NCBI GenBank assembly: GCA_026008535.1
Contig: BRKX01000002.1
Location: 84,501-148,500, forward strand
Length of the DNA: 64,000 bases
Reading direction: 5' to 3'
Source of the DNA: Perilla frutescens
Taxonomy: Eukaryota; Streptophyta; Magnoliopsida; Lamiales; Lamiaceae
The position numbers and the translations under genes are program-made. Numbering within the stretch: position 1 is the stretch's first letter; each line of letters begins with the position of its first letter. Positions 25,021-39,050 of the stretch are shown here, piece by piece. Below the pieces are notes generated by a model. It saw only the letters and a list, made by a program, of their open reading frames with translations. It was not told the DNA's origin and searched no databases.

Positions 25021-28000
25021 ATATATGATCATATGGATTGATTCATAATGGACTCTAGTGTTCAAAAATGCTAGACTTAATGAAAAACCTGACGTTCACC
25101 CCGATCCCTACATAAGAGGTGACGGTTTTGGAAATCAATTTGATAATCACCTAGAGGCCGACACAAATAGGGTTTCTACCGGTTCGACTTTTGGTAGGGT
25201 AGATATTTGAGTTAGGAATCCAACGCAACAAGAATCACGACTAAAGCTTACTTCTGGAGAGAGTTATAGTTGTTTTACTGACGGCTGCCAGAAAACGGGG
25301 CCAAATCTGTCCACCGGCCAAAGGGGTACCCCTTTTGGCGGGCTCAAAAATTTGATTTTTTCAAAAGTGGATGGATTAGGCATATATGATCATATGGATT
25401 GATTCATAATGGACTCTAGTGTTCAAAAATACTATACTCAATGAAAAACCCGACGTTCACCCCGATCCCTACATAAGAGGTGACGGTTTTGGAAATCAAT
25501 TTGATAAACACCTAGAGGCCGACACAAATAGGGTTCCTTCCGGTTTGACTTTTGGTAGGGTAGATATTTGAGTAACGAATCCAACGCAAGAAGAATCACG
25601 GCTAAAGCTTACTTCTGGAGAGAGTTATAGCCGTTTTACTGACGGCTGCCAGAAAACGGGGCCAATTCTGGCCAACGGCCAAAGGGGTACCCCTTTGGGC
25701 AGGCTCAAGAATTTGATTTTTTCAAAAATGGAAGGATTAGGCATATATGATCATATGGATTGATTCATAATGGACTCTAGTGTTCAAAAATGCTAGACTC
25801 AATGAAAAACCCGACGTTCACCCTGATCCCTACATAAGAGGTGACGGTTTTGGAAATCCACTTGATAATCACCTAGAGGCCGACACAAATAGGGTTTCTA
25901 TCGGTTCGACTTTTGGAAAGGTAATCTTTGAGTTAGGAATCCAACGCAATTCTGGCCACCGGCCAAAGGGGTACCTCTTTGGGCGGGCTCAAAAATTTGA
26001 TTTTCTCAGCAGTGGACGGATTAAGCATATATGATCATATGGATTGATTCATAATTGACTCTAGTGTTTAAAAATGCTAGACTTAATGAAAAAACCGACG
26101 TTCACCCCGATCCCTACATAAGAGGTGACGGATTTGGAAATCAACTTGATAAACACCTATAGGCCGACACAAATAGGGTTCCTTCCAATTTGACTTTTGG
26201 TAGGGTAGATATTTGAGTAACAAATCCAACGCAATAAGAGTCACGGCTAAAGCTTACTTCTGGAGAGAATTATAGCCGTTTTACTGACGGCTGCCCGAAA
26301 ACGGGGCCAAATCTGGCCACCGGCCAAAAGGGTACCCCTTTTGGCGGGCTCAAAAATTTGATTTTTTCAAAAATGGAAGGATTAGGCATATATTATCATA
26401 TGGATTGATTCATAATGGACTCTAGTGTTCAAAAATGCTAGTCTCAATGAAAAACCCGACGTTCACCCTGATCCCTACATAAGAGGTGACGGTTTTGGAA
26501 ATCCATTTGATAATCACCTAGAGGCTGACACAATTAGGGTTCCTTCCGGTTTGAATTTTGGTAGGATAGATATTAGAGTTAGGAATCCAATGCAACAAGA
26601 ATCACGACTAAAGCTTACTTCTGGAGAGAGTTATAGCCGTTTTACTGACGGCTGCCAGAAAACGGGGCCAAATCTGCCCACCGGCCAAAAGGGTAACCAT
26701 TTGGTCGGGCTCAAAATTTTGATTTTTTCAAAAGTGGACGAATTAGGCATATATGATCATATGGATTGATTCATAATGGACTCTAGTATTCAAAAATGCT
26801 AGACTCAATGAAAAACCCGACGTTCACCCCGATCCCTACATAAGAGGTGACGGTTTTGGAAATCAATTTGATAAACACCTAGAGGCCGACACAAATAGGG
26901 TTCCTTCCGGTTTGTCTTTTGGTAGGGTAGATATTTGAGTAACGAATCCAACGCAAGAAGAATCACGGCTAAAGCTTACTTCTGGAGAGAGTTATAGCCG
27001 TTTTACTGACGGCTGCCAGAAAACGGGGCCAATTCTGGCCAACGGCCAAAGGGGTACCCCTTTAGGCGGGCTCAAAAATTTGATTTTTTCAGAAGTGGGC
27101 GGATTAGGCATATATGATCATATGGATTGATTCGTAATGGACTCTAGTGTTCAAAAATGCTAGACTCAATGAAAACCTGACGTTCACCCCGATCCCTACA
27201 TAAGAGGTGACGGTTTTGGAAATCAACTTGATAATCACCTAGAGGCCGACACAAATCGGGTTCCTTCCGGTTTGAATTTTGGTAGGATAGATATTTGAGT
27301 TAGGAATCCAACGCAACAAGAATCACGGCCAAAGCTTACTTCTGGAGAGAGTTATAGCCGTTTTACTGACGGCTGCCAGAAAACGGGGCCAAATCTGGCC
27401 ACCGGCCAAAGGGGTAACCCTTTGGGCGGGCTCAAAAATTTGATTTTTTTCAACAGTGGACGTATTAGGCATATATGATCATATGGATTGATTCATAATG
27501 GACTCTAGTGTTCAGAAATGATAGACTTAATGAAAAACCCGACGTTCACCCCGATCCCTACATAAGAGCTGACGGTTTCAGAAATCAATTTGATAATCAC
27601 CTAGAGGCCGACACAAATAAGGTTTATACCGGTTCGACTTTTGGTAGGGTAGATATTTGAGTTAGGAATCGAATACAACAAGAATCCCGACTAAAGCTTA
27701 CTTCTGGAGAGAGTTATAGCCGTTTTACTGACGACCGCCAGAAAACGGGGCCAAATCTGGCCATCGGCCAAAGGGGTAACCCTTTGGGCGGCTCTAAAAT
27801 GTGATTTTTTCAAAAGTGGACAGATTAGGCATATATGATCATATGGATTGATTCATAATGGACTCTAGTGTTCAAAAATGCTAGACTCAATTAAAAACCC
27901 GACGTTCACCCCTATCCCTACATAAGAGGTGACGGTTTTTGAAATCAACTTGATAAACACCTAGAGGCCGACACAAATAGGGTTCCTTCCGGTTTGACTT

Positions 28001-29667
28001 TTGGTAGGGTAGATATTTGAGTAACGAATCCAACGTAACAAGTGTCACGACTAAAGCTTACTTCTGGAGAGAGTTATAGCTGTTTTACTGACGGCTGCCA
28101 GAAAACGGGGCCAAATCTGGCCACCGGCCAAAGGGGTACCCCTTTTGTCGGGCTCAAAAATTTGACTTTTTCAAAAGTGGGCGGCTTAGGCATATATGAT
28201 CATATGGATTGATTCATAATGGACTCTAGTGTTCAAAAATGCTAGACTCAATGAAAAACCTGACGTTCACCCCGATCCCTACATAAGAGGTGACGGTTTT
28301 GGAAATCAACTTGATAATCACCTAGAGGCCGACACAAATAGGGTTCCTTCCGGTTTGAATTTTGGTAGGGTAGATATTTGAAAAACGAATCCAACGCAAC
28401 AAGATTCACGGCTGAAGCTTATTTCTGGAGAGAGTTATAGCCGTTTTACTGACGGTTGCCAGAAAACGGGGCCAAATCTGGCCACCGGCCAAAGGGGTAC
28501 CCCTTTGGGCGGGCTCAAAAATTTGATTTTTTCAAAAGTGGACGGATTAGGCATATATGATCATATGGATTGATTCATAATGGACTCTAGTGTTCAAAAA
28601 TTCTAGACTCAATGAAAAACCCAACGTTCACCCCGATCCCTACATAAGAGGTCACGGTTTTGGAAATCAATTTGATAAACACCTAGAGGCCGACGCAAAT
28701 AGGGTTCCTTCCGGTTTGACTTTTGGTAGGGTAGATATTTGAGTAATGAATCCAACGCAAGAAGAATCACGGCTAAAGCTTACTTCAGGAGAGAGTTATA
28801 GCCGTTTTACTGACGGCTGCCAGAAAACGGGGCCAAATCTGGCCACCGGCCAAAGGGGTACCCCTTTAGGCGGGCTCAAAAATTTGATTTTTTCAGAAGT
28901 GGGCGGATTAGGCATATATGATCATATGGATTGATTCATAATGGACTCTAGTGTTCAAAAATGCTAGACTCAATGAAAAACCTGACGTTCACCCCGATCC
29001 CTACATAAGAGGTGACGGTTTAGGAAATCAACTTGATAATCACCTAGAGGCCGACACAAATCGGGTTCCTTCCGGTTTAATTTTGGTAGGATAGATATTT
29101 GAGTTAGGAATCCAACGCAACAAGAATCACGGCTAAAGCTTACTTCTGAAGAGAGTTATAGATGTTTTACTGACGGCTGCCAGAAAACGCGGCCAAATCT
29201 GGCCACCTGCCAAAGGGGTAAACCTTTGGGCGGGCTCAAAATTTTGATATTTTCAAAAGTGGATGAATTACGCATATATGATCATATGGATTGATTCATA
29301 ATGGACTCTAGTGTTCAAAAATGCTAGACTCAATGAAAAACCGACGTTCACCCCGATCCCTACATAAGAGGTGACGGTTTTGGAAATCAACTTGATAATC
29401 ACCTAGAGGCCGACACAAATAGGGTTCCTTCCGGTTTGAATTTTGGTAGGGTAGATATTTGAGTAACGAATCCAACGCAACAAGAGTCACAGCTAAAGCT
29501 TACTTCTGTAGAGAGTTATAGCCGTTTTACTGACGGCTGCCAGAAAACGGGGCCTAATCTGGCCACCGGCCAAAGGGGTCCCCCTTTGTGCGGGCTCAAA
29601 ATTTTGATTTTTTCAAAAGTGGACGGATTAGGCATATATGATCATATGGATTGATTCATAATGGACT
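25021..29667 (+). repeat. Satellite array, transition block
   Basis: GAGTAACGAATCC monomers begin to alternate with GAGTTAGGAATCC monomers, and 'ggtttgacttttgg' replaces 'ggttcgacttttgg'. Similar monomers recur irregularly, for example near 25,440 and 26,810, both with GATAAACACC and GCAAGAAGAATCACGG. This is the boundary between the left monomer type and the homogenised core. Confidence 0.75.
25940..25956 (+). repeat. Junction of a deletion of about 77 bp inside a monomer
   Basis: CCAACGCAA runs straight into TTCTGGCCACC. The piece carrying the AAGCTTACTTCTGG box and the short inverted repeat is missing. CAA is present at both break points in intact monomers, again suggesting short-homology joining. 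Confidence 0.85.
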
Positions 29668-32600
29668 CTAGTGTTCAAAAATGCTAGACTCAATGAAAAA
29701 CCCGACGTTCACCCCGATCCCTACATAAGAGGTGACGGTTTGAAAATCAACTCTATAATCACCTAGAGGCCGACACAAATAGGATTCCTTCCTGTTTGAC
29801 ATTTGGTAGGGTAGATATTTGAGTAACGAATCCAACGCAACAAGAATCACGGCTAAAGCTTACTTCTAGAGAGAGTTATAGCCGTTTTACTGACGGCTGC
29901 CAGAAAACGGGGCCAAATCTGGCCACCGGCCAAAGGGGTACCTCTTTGGACGGGCTCAAAAATTTGATTTTTTCAAAATGGACGGATTAGGCATATATGA
30001 TCATATGGATTGATTCATAATGGACTCTAGTGTTCAAAAATGCTAGACTCAATGAAAAACCCGACGTTCACCCCGATCCCTACATAAGAGATGACTGTTT
30101 TGGAAATGAACTTGATAATCACCTAGAGGCCGAGACAAATAGGGTTACTTCCAGTTTGACTTTTGGTAGGGTAGATATTTGAGTAACGAATCCAACGCAA
30201 CAAGAATCACGGCTAAAGCTTACTTCTGGAGAGAGTTATAGCCGTTTTACTGACGGCTGCCAGAAAACGGGGCCAAATCTGGCCACCGGCCAAAGGGGTA
30301 CCTCTATGGACGGGCTCAAAAATTTAATTTTTTCACAAGTGGACGGATTAGGCATATATGATCATATGGATTGATTCATAATGGACTCTAATGTTCAAAA
30401 ATGCTAGACTCAATGAAAAACCCGACGTTCACCCCGATCCCTACATAAGAGATGACGGTTTTGGAAATCAACTTGATAATCACCTAGAGGACGACACAAA
30501 TAGGGTTCCTTCTAGTTTGACTTTTGTTAGGGTAGATATTTGAGTAACGAATCCAACGCAACAAGGGTCACGGCTAAAGCTTACTTCTGGAGAGAGTTAT
30601 AGCCGTTTTACTGACGGCTGCAAGAAAACGGGGCCAAATCTGGCGACCGGACAAAGGGGTACCCCTTTTGGCGGGCTCAAAAATTTGATATTTTCAAAAG
30701 TGGACGGATTAGGTATATATGATAATATGGATTGATTCATAATGGACTCTAGTGTTCAAAAATGCTAGACTCAATGAAAAACCCGACGTTCACCCCGATC
30801 CCTACATAAGAGGTGACGGTTTTGGAAATCAACTTGATAATCACCTAGAGGCCGACACAAATAGGGTTCCTTCCGGTTTGAATTTTGGTAAGGTAGATAT
30901 TTGAGTAACGAATCCAACGCAACAAGAATGATGGCTAAAGCTTACTTCTGGAGAGAGTTATAGCCGTTTTACTGATGGCTGCCAGAAAACGGGGCCAAAT
31001 CTGGCCACCGGCCAAAGGGGTACCCCTTTGGGCGGGCTCAAAAATTTGATTTTTTAAAAAGTGGACGAATTAGGCATATATTATCATATGGATTGATTCA
31101 TAATGGACTCTAGTGTTCAAAAATGCTAGACTCAATGAAAAACCCGACTTTCACCCCGATCCCTACATAAGATGTGACGGTTTTGGAAATGAACTTGATA
31201 ATCACCTAGAGGCCGACACAAATAAGGTTCCTTCCAGTTTGACTTTTGGTAGTGTAGATATTTGAGTAACGAATTCAACGCAACAAGAGTGACGACTAAA
31301 GCTTACTTCTGGAGAGAGTTATAGCCGTTTTACTGACGGCTGCCCGAAAACGGGGCCAAATCTGGCCACCGGCCAAAAGCGTACCCCTTTTGACGGGCTC
31401 AAAAATTTGATTTTTTCAAAAGTGGACGGATTAGGCATATGTGATCATATGGATTGATTCATAATGGACTCTAGTGTTCAAAAATTATAGACTCAATGAA
31501 AAACCCGACGTTCACCCCGATCCCTACATAAGAGGTTACGGTTTTGGAAATCAACTTGATAATCACCTAGAGGCCGACACAAATAGGGTTCCTTCCGGTT
31601 TGAATTTTGGTAGGGTAGATATTTGAGTAACGAATCCAACGCAACAAGAATAATGGCTAAAGCTTACTTCTGGAGAGAGTTATAGCCGTTTTACTGACGG
31701 CTGCCAGAAAACGGGGCCAAATCTGGCCACCGGCCAAAGGGGTACCTCTATGGACGGGCTCAAAAATTTAATTTTTTCCAAAGTGGACGGATTAGGCATA
31801 TATGATCATATGGATTGATTCATAATGGACTCTAGTGTTCAAAAATGCTAGACTCAATGAAAAACACGACGTTCACCCCGATCCCTACAGAAGAGGTGAC
31901 GGTTTTGGAAATCAACTTGATAATCACCTAGATGCCGACACAAATAGAGTTCCTTCAAGTTTGACTTTTGGTAGGGTAGATATTTGAGTAACGAATCCAA
32001 CGCAACAAGAGTCACGGCTAAAGCTTACTTCTGGAGAGAGTTATAGCCGTTTTACTGACGGCTGCCAGAAAACGGGGCCAAATCTGGCCACCAGCCAAAG
32101 GGGTACCCCCTTTGGTCGGGCTAAAAATTTTGATTTTTTCAAAAGTGGACAAATTAGGCATATATGATCATATGGATTGATTTATAATGGACTCTAGTGT
32201 TCAAAAATGCTAGACTCAATGAAAAACCCGACGTTCACCCCGATCCCTACATAAGAGGTGACGGTTTTGGAAATCAACTTGATAAACACCTAGAGGCCGA
32301 CACAAATACGGTTCCTTCCAGTTTGACTTTTGGTAGGGTAGATATTTGAGTAACAAATCCAACGCAATAAGAGTCACGGCTAAAGCTTACTTCTGGAGAG
32401 AGTTATAGCCGTTTTACTGACGGCTGCCCGAAAACGGGGCCAAATCTGGCCACCGGCCAAAAGCGTACCCCTTTTGGCGGGCTCAAAAATTTGATTTTTT
32501 CAAAAGTGGACGGATTAGGCATATGTGATCATATGGATTGATTCATAATGGACTCTAGTGTTCAAAAATTATAGACTCAATGAAAAACCCGACGTTCACC

Positions 32601-34358
32601 CCGATCCCTACATAAGAGGTTACGGTTTTGGAAATCAACTTGATAATCACCTAGAGGCCGACACAAATAGGGTTCCTTCCGATTTGAATTTTGGTAGGGT
32701 AGATATTTGAGTAACGAATCCAACGCAACAAGAATCATGGCTAAAGCTTACTTCTGGAGAGAGTTATAGCCGTTTTACTGACGGCTGCCAGAAAACGGGG
32801 CCAAATCTGGCCACCGGCCAAAGGGGTACCTCTATGGACGGGCTCAAAAATTTAATTTTTTCCAAAGTGGACGGATTAGGCATATATGATCATATGGATT
32901 GATTCATAATGGACTCTAGTGTTCAAAAATGCTAGACTCAATGAAAAACACGACGTTCACCCCGATCCCTACATAAGAGGTGACGGTTTTGGAAATCAAC
33001 TTGATAATCACCTAGATACCGACACAAATAGAGTTCCTTCAAGTTTGACTTTTGGTAGGGTAGATATTTGAGTAACGAATCCAACGCAACAAGAGTCACG
33101 GCTAAAGCTTACTTCTGGAGAGAGTTATAGCCGTTTTACTGACGGCTGCCAAAAAAGGGGCCAAATCTGGCCACCGGCCAAAGGGGTACCCCCTTTGGTC
33201 GGGCTCAAAATTTTGATTTTTTCAAAAGTGGACGAATTATGCATATATGATCATTTGGATTGATTCATAATGGACTCTAGTGTTCAAAAATGCTAAACTC
33301 AATGAAAAACCCGATGTTCACCCCGAGCCATACATAAGAGGTGACGGTTTTGGAAATCAACTTGATAATCACCTAGAGGCCGACACAAATAGGGTTCCTT
33401 CCAGTTTAACTTTTGTTAGGGTAGATATTTGAGTAACGAATCCAACGCAACAAGAGTCACGGCTAAAGCTTACTTCTGGAGAGAGTTATAGCCGTTTTAC
33501 TGACGGCTGCCAGAAAACGGGGCCAAATCTGGCCACCGGACAAAGGGGTACCCCTTTTGGCGGGCTCAAAAATTTGATATTTTCAAAAGTGGACGGATTA
33601 GGTATATATGATCATATGGATTGATTCATAATGGACTCTAGTGTTCAAAAATGCTAGACTCAATGAAAAACCCGACGTTCACCCCGATCCCTACATAAGA
33701 GGTGACGGTTTTGGAAATCAACTTGATAATCACCTAGAGGCCGACACAAATAGGGTTCCTTTCGGTTTTAATTTTGGTAAGGTAGATATTTGAGTAACGA
33801 ATCCAACGCAACAAGAATCATGGCTAAAGCTTATTTCTGGAGAGAGTTATAGCCGTTTTACTGACGGCTGCCAGAAAACGGGGCCAAATCTGGTCACCGG
33901 CCAAAGGGGTACCACTTAGGGCGGGCTCAAAAATTTGATTTTTTCAAAAGTTGACGGATTAGGCATATATGATCATATGGATTGATTCATAATGGACTCT
34001 AGTGTTCAAAAATTGTAGACTCAATGAAAAACCCGACGTTCACCCCGATCCCTACAAAAGAGGTGACAGTTTTGGAAATCAATTTGATAAACACCTAGAG
34101 GCCGACACAAATAGGGTTCCTTCATGTTTGAATTTTGGTAGGGTAGATATTTGAGTAACGAATCCAACGCAATAAGAATCACGGCTAAAGCTTACTTCTG
34201 GAGAGAGTTATAGGCGTTTTACTGACGGCTGCCAGAAAACGGGGCCAAATCTGGCCACCGGCCAAAGGGGTACCTCTTTGGACGGGCTCAAAAATTTGAT
34301 TTTTTCAAAATGGACGGATTAGGCAGATATGATCATATGGATTGATTCATAATGGACT
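29668..34358 (+). repeat. Core higher-order repeat unit 1: 13 monomers (a b c d e f g h f' g' i j k)
   Basis: Thirteen monomers can be told apart by private variants: a, GAAAATCAACTCTATAATC (29,740); b, GATGACTGTTTTGG; c, TCTAATGTTC with GAGGACGAC; d, GATAATATGG; e, GACTTTCACC; f, AAAATTATAGACTC with GGTTACGG (31,480); g, AAACACGACG with CTACAGAAGAGG; h, GATTTATAATGG; f' as f with CCGATTTG; g' as g with AGATACCGAC; i, TGATCATTTGG with CGAGCCATAC; j, TTCGGTTTTAATTTTGG; k, AAAATTGTAGACTC with CTACAAAAGAGG. Length 4,691 bp. Confidence 0.9.
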
Positions 34359-37246
34359 CTAGTGTTCAAAAATGCTAGAGTCAATGAAAAACCCGACGTT
34401 CACCCCGATCCCTACATAAGAGGTGACGGTTTGAAAATCAACTCTATAATCACCTAGAGGCCGACACAAATAGGATTCCTTCCTGTTTGACATTTGGTAG
34501 GGTAGATATTTGAGTAACGAATCCAACGCAACAAGAATCATGGCTAAAGCTTACTTCTGGAGAGAGTTATAGCCGTTTTACTGACGGCTGCCAGAAAACG
34601 GGGCCAAATCTGGCCACCGGCCAAAGGGGTACCTCTATGGACGGGCTCAAAAATTTAATTTTTTCCAAAGTGGACGGATTAGGCATATATGATCATATGG
34701 ATTGATTCATAATGGACTCTAGTGTTCAAAAATGCTAGACTCAATGAAAAACACGACGTTCACCCCGATCCCTACATAAGAGGTGACGGTTTTGGAAATC
34801 AACTTGATAATCACCTAGATACCGACACAAATAGAGTTCCTTCAAGTTTGACTTTTGGTAGGGTAGATATTTGAGTAACGAATCCAACGCAACAAGAGTC
34901 ACGGCTAAAGCTTACTTCTGGAGAGAGTTATAGCCGTTTTACTGACGGCTGCCAGAAAACGGGGCCAAATCTGGCCACCAGCCAAAGGGGTACCCCCTTT
35001 GGTCGGGCTAAAAATTTTGATTTTTTCAAAAGTGGACAAATTAGGCATATATGATCATATGGATTGATTTATAATGGACTCTAGTGTTCAAAAATGCTAG
35101 ACTCAATGAAAAACCCGACGTTCACCCCGATCCCTACATAAGAGGTGACGGTTTTGGAAATCAACTTGATAAACACCTAGAGGCCGACACAAATACGGTT
35201 CCTTCCAGTTTGACTTTTGGTAGGGTAGATATTTGAGTAACAAATCCAACGCAATAAGAGTCACGGCTAAAGCTTACTTCTGGAGAGAGTTATAGCCGTT
35301 TTACTGACGGCTGCCCGAAAACGGGGCCAAATCTGGCCACCGGCCAAAAGCGTACCCCTTTTGGCGGGCTCAAAAATTTGATTTTTTCAAAAGTGGACGG
35401 ATTAGGCATATGTGATCATATGGATTGATTCATAATGGACTCTAGTGTTCAAAAATTATAGACTCAATGAAAAACCCGACGTTCACCCCGATCCCTACAT
35501 AAGAGGTTACGGTTTTGGAAATCAACTTGATAATCACCTAGAGGCCGACACAAATAGGGTTCCTTCCGATTTGAATTTTGGTAGGGTAGATATTTGAGTA
35601 ACGAATCCAACGCAACAAGAATCATGGCTAAAGCTTACTTCTGGAGAGAGTTATAGCCGTTTTACTGACGGCTGCCAGAAAACGGGGCCAAATCTGGCCA
35701 CCGGCCAAAGGGGTACCTCTATGGACGGGCTCAAAAATTTAATTTTTTCCAAAGTGGACGGATTAGGCATATATGATCATATGGATTGATTCATAATGGA
35801 CTCTAGTGTTCAAAAATGCTAGACTCAATGAAAAACACGACGTTCACCCCGATCCCTACATAAGAGGTGACGGTTTTGGAAATCAACTTGATAATCACCT
35901 AGATACCGACACAAATAGAGTTCCTTCAAGTTTGACTTTTGGTAGGGTAGATATTTGAGTAACGAATCCAACGCAACAAGAGTCACGGCTAAAGCTTACT
36001 TCTGGAGAGAGTTATAGCCGTTTTACTGACGGCTGCCAAAAAACGGGGCCAAATCTGGCCACCGGCCAAAGGGGTACCCCCTTTGGTCGGGCTCAAAATT
36101 TTGATTTTTTCAAAAGTGGACGAATTATGCATATATGATCATTTGGATTGATTCATAATGGACTCTAGTGTTCAAAAATGCTAAACTCAATGAAAAACCC
36201 GATGTTCACCCCGAGCCATACATAAGAGGTGACGGTTTTGGAAATCAACTTGATAATCACCTAGAGGCCGACACAAATAGGGTTCCTTCCAGTTTAACTT
36301 TTGTTAGGGTAGATATTTGAGTAACGAATCCAACGCAACAAGAGTCACGGCTAAAGCTTACTTCTGGAGAGAGTTATAGCCGTTTTACTGACGGCTGCCA
36401 GAAAACGGGGCCAAATCTGGCCACCGGACAAAGGGGTACCCCTTTTGGCGGGCTCAAAAATTTGATATTTTCAAAAGTGGACGGATTAGGTATATATGAT
36501 CATATGGATTGATTCATAATGGACTCTAGTGTTCAAAAATGCTAGACTCAATGAAAAACCCGACGTTCACCCCGATCCCTACATAAGAGGTGACGGTTTT
36601 GGAAATCAACTTGATAATCACCTAGAGGCCGACACAAATAGGGTTCCTTTCGGTTTTAATTTTGGTAAGGTAGATATTTGAGTAACGAATCCAACGCAAC
36701 AAGAATCATGGCTAAAGCTTATTTCTGGAGAGAGTTATAGCCGTTTTACTGACGGCTGCCAGAAAACGGGGCCAAATCTGGTCACCGGCCAAAGGGGTAC
36801 CACTTAGGGCGGGCTCAAAAATTTGATTTTTTCAAAAGTTGACGGATTAGGCATATATGATCATATGGATTGATTCATAATGGACTCTAGTGTTCAAAAA
36901 TTGTAGACTCAATGAAAAACCCGACGTTCACCCCGATCCCTACAAAAGAGGTGACAGTTTTGGAAATCAATTTGATAAACACCTAGAGGCCGACACAAAT
37001 AGGGTTCCTTCATGTTTGAATTTTGGTAGGGTAGATATTTGAGTAACGAATCCAACGCAATAAGAATCACGGCTAAAGCTTACTTCTGGAGAGAGTTATA
37101 GGCGTTTTACTGACGGCTGCCAGAAAACGGGGCCAAATCTGGCCACCGGCCAAAGGGGTACCTCTTTGGACGGGCTCAAAAATTTGATTTTTTCAAAATG
37201 GACGGATTAGGCAGATATGATCATATGGATTGATTCATAATGGACT
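34359..37246 (+). repeat. Core higher-order repeat unit 2: 8 monomers (a/f-hybrid g' h f' g' i j k)
   Basis: The unit is 2,888 bp long. Its first monomer begins as type a (GAAAATCAACTCTATAATC) but ends as type f (AATCATGG, CCTCTATGGACGG, TTTTTTCCAAAG). It therefore jumps from a to the g position and lacks b, c, d, e and f relative to the 13-monomer unit. The last monomers (f' g' i j k) match unit 1 almost base for base. This is the expected product of unequal recombination between an a and an f monomer. Confidence 0.88.
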
Positions 37247-39050
37247 CTAGTGTTCAAAAATGCTAGAGTCAATGAAAAACCCGACGTTCACCCCGATCCC
37301 TACATAAGAGGTGACGGTTTGAAAATCAACTCTATAATCACCTAGAGGCCGACACAAATAGGATTCCTTCCTGTTTGACATTTGGTAGGGTAGATATTTG
37401 AGTAACGAATCCAACGCAACAAGAATCATGGCTAAAGCTTACTTCTGGAGAGAGTTATAGCCGTTTTACTGACGGCTGCCAGAAAACGGGGCCAAATCTG
37501 GCCACCGGCCAAAGGGGTACCTCTATGGACGGGCTCAAAAATTTAATTTTTTCCAAAGTGGACGGATTAGGCATATATGATCATATGGATTGATTCATAA
37601 TGGACTCTAGTGTTCAAAAATGCTAGACTCAATGAAAAACACGACGTTCACCCCGATCCCTACATAAGAGGTGACGGTTTTGGAAATCAACTTGATAATC
37701 ACCTAGATACCGACACAAATAGAGTTCCTTCAAGTTTGACTTTTGGTAGGGTAGATATTTGAGTAACGAATCCAACGCAACAAGAGTCACGGCTAAAGCT
37801 TACTTCTGGAGAGAGTTATAGCCGTTTTACTGACGGCTGCCAAAAAACGGGGCCAAATCTGGCCACCGGCCAAAGGGGTACCCCCTTTGGTCGGGCTCAA
37901 AATTTTGATTTTTTCAAAAGTGGACGAATTATGCATATATGATCATTTGGATTGATTCATAATGGACTCTAGTGTTCAAAAATGCTAAACTCAATGAAAA
38001 ACCCGATGTTCACCCCGAGCCATACATAAGAGGTGACGGTTTTGGAAATCAACTTGATAATCACCTAGAGGCCGACACAAATAGGGTTCCTTCCAGTTTA
38101 ACTTTTGTTAGGGTAGATATTTGAGTAACGAATCCAACGCAACAAGAGTCACGGCTAAAGCTTACTTCTGGAGAGAGTTATAGCCGTTTTACTGACGGCT
38201 GCCAGAAAACGGGGCCAAATCTGGCCACCGGACAAAGGGGTACCCCTTTTGGCGGGCTCAAAAATTTGATATTTTCAAAAGTGGACGGATTAGGTATATA
38301 TGATCATATGGATTGATTCATAATGGACTCTAGTGTTCAAAAATGCTAGACTCAATGAAAAACCCGACGTTCACCCCGATCCCTACATAAGAGGTGACGG
38401 TTTTGGAAATCAACTTGATAATCACCTAGAGGCCGACACAAATAGGGTTCCTTTCGGTTTTAATTTTGGTAAGGTAGATATTTGAGTAACGAATCCAACG
38501 CAACAAGAATCATGGCTAAAGCTTATTTCTGGAGAGAGTTATAGCCGTTTTACTGACGGCTGCCAGAAAACGGGGCCAAATCTGGTCACCGGCCAAAGGG
38601 GTACCACTTAGGGCGGGCTCAAAAATTTGATTTTTTCAAAAGTTGACGGATTAGGCATATATGATCATATGGATTGATTCATAATGGACTCTAGTGTTCA
38701 AAAATTGTAGACTCAATGAAAAACCCGACGTTCACCCCGATCCCTACAAAAGAGGTGACAGTTTTGGAAATCAATTTGATAAACACCTAGAGGCCGACAC
38801 AAATAGGGTTCCATCATGTTTGAATTTTGGTAGGGTAGATATTTGAGTAACGAATCCAACGCAATAAGAATCACGGCTAAAGCATACTTCTGGAGAGAGT
38901 TATAGGCGTTTTACTGACGGCTGCCAGAAAACGGGGCCAAATCTGGCCACCGGCCAAAGGGGTACCTCTTTGGACGGGCTCAAAAATTTGATTTTTTCAA
39001 AATGGACGGATTAGGCAGATATGATCATATGGATTGATTCATAATGGACT
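37247..39050 (+). repeat. Core higher-order repeat unit 3: 5 monomers (a/f-hybrid g' i j k)
   Basis: The unit is 1,804 bp long. It begins with the same a/f-type hybrid as unit 2, followed by g' i j k. Relative to unit 2 the three monomers h f' g' are missing. The shared hybrid monomer, with the same GCTAGAGTC change, shows that units 2 and 3 descend from one recombinant. Confidence 0.88.
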
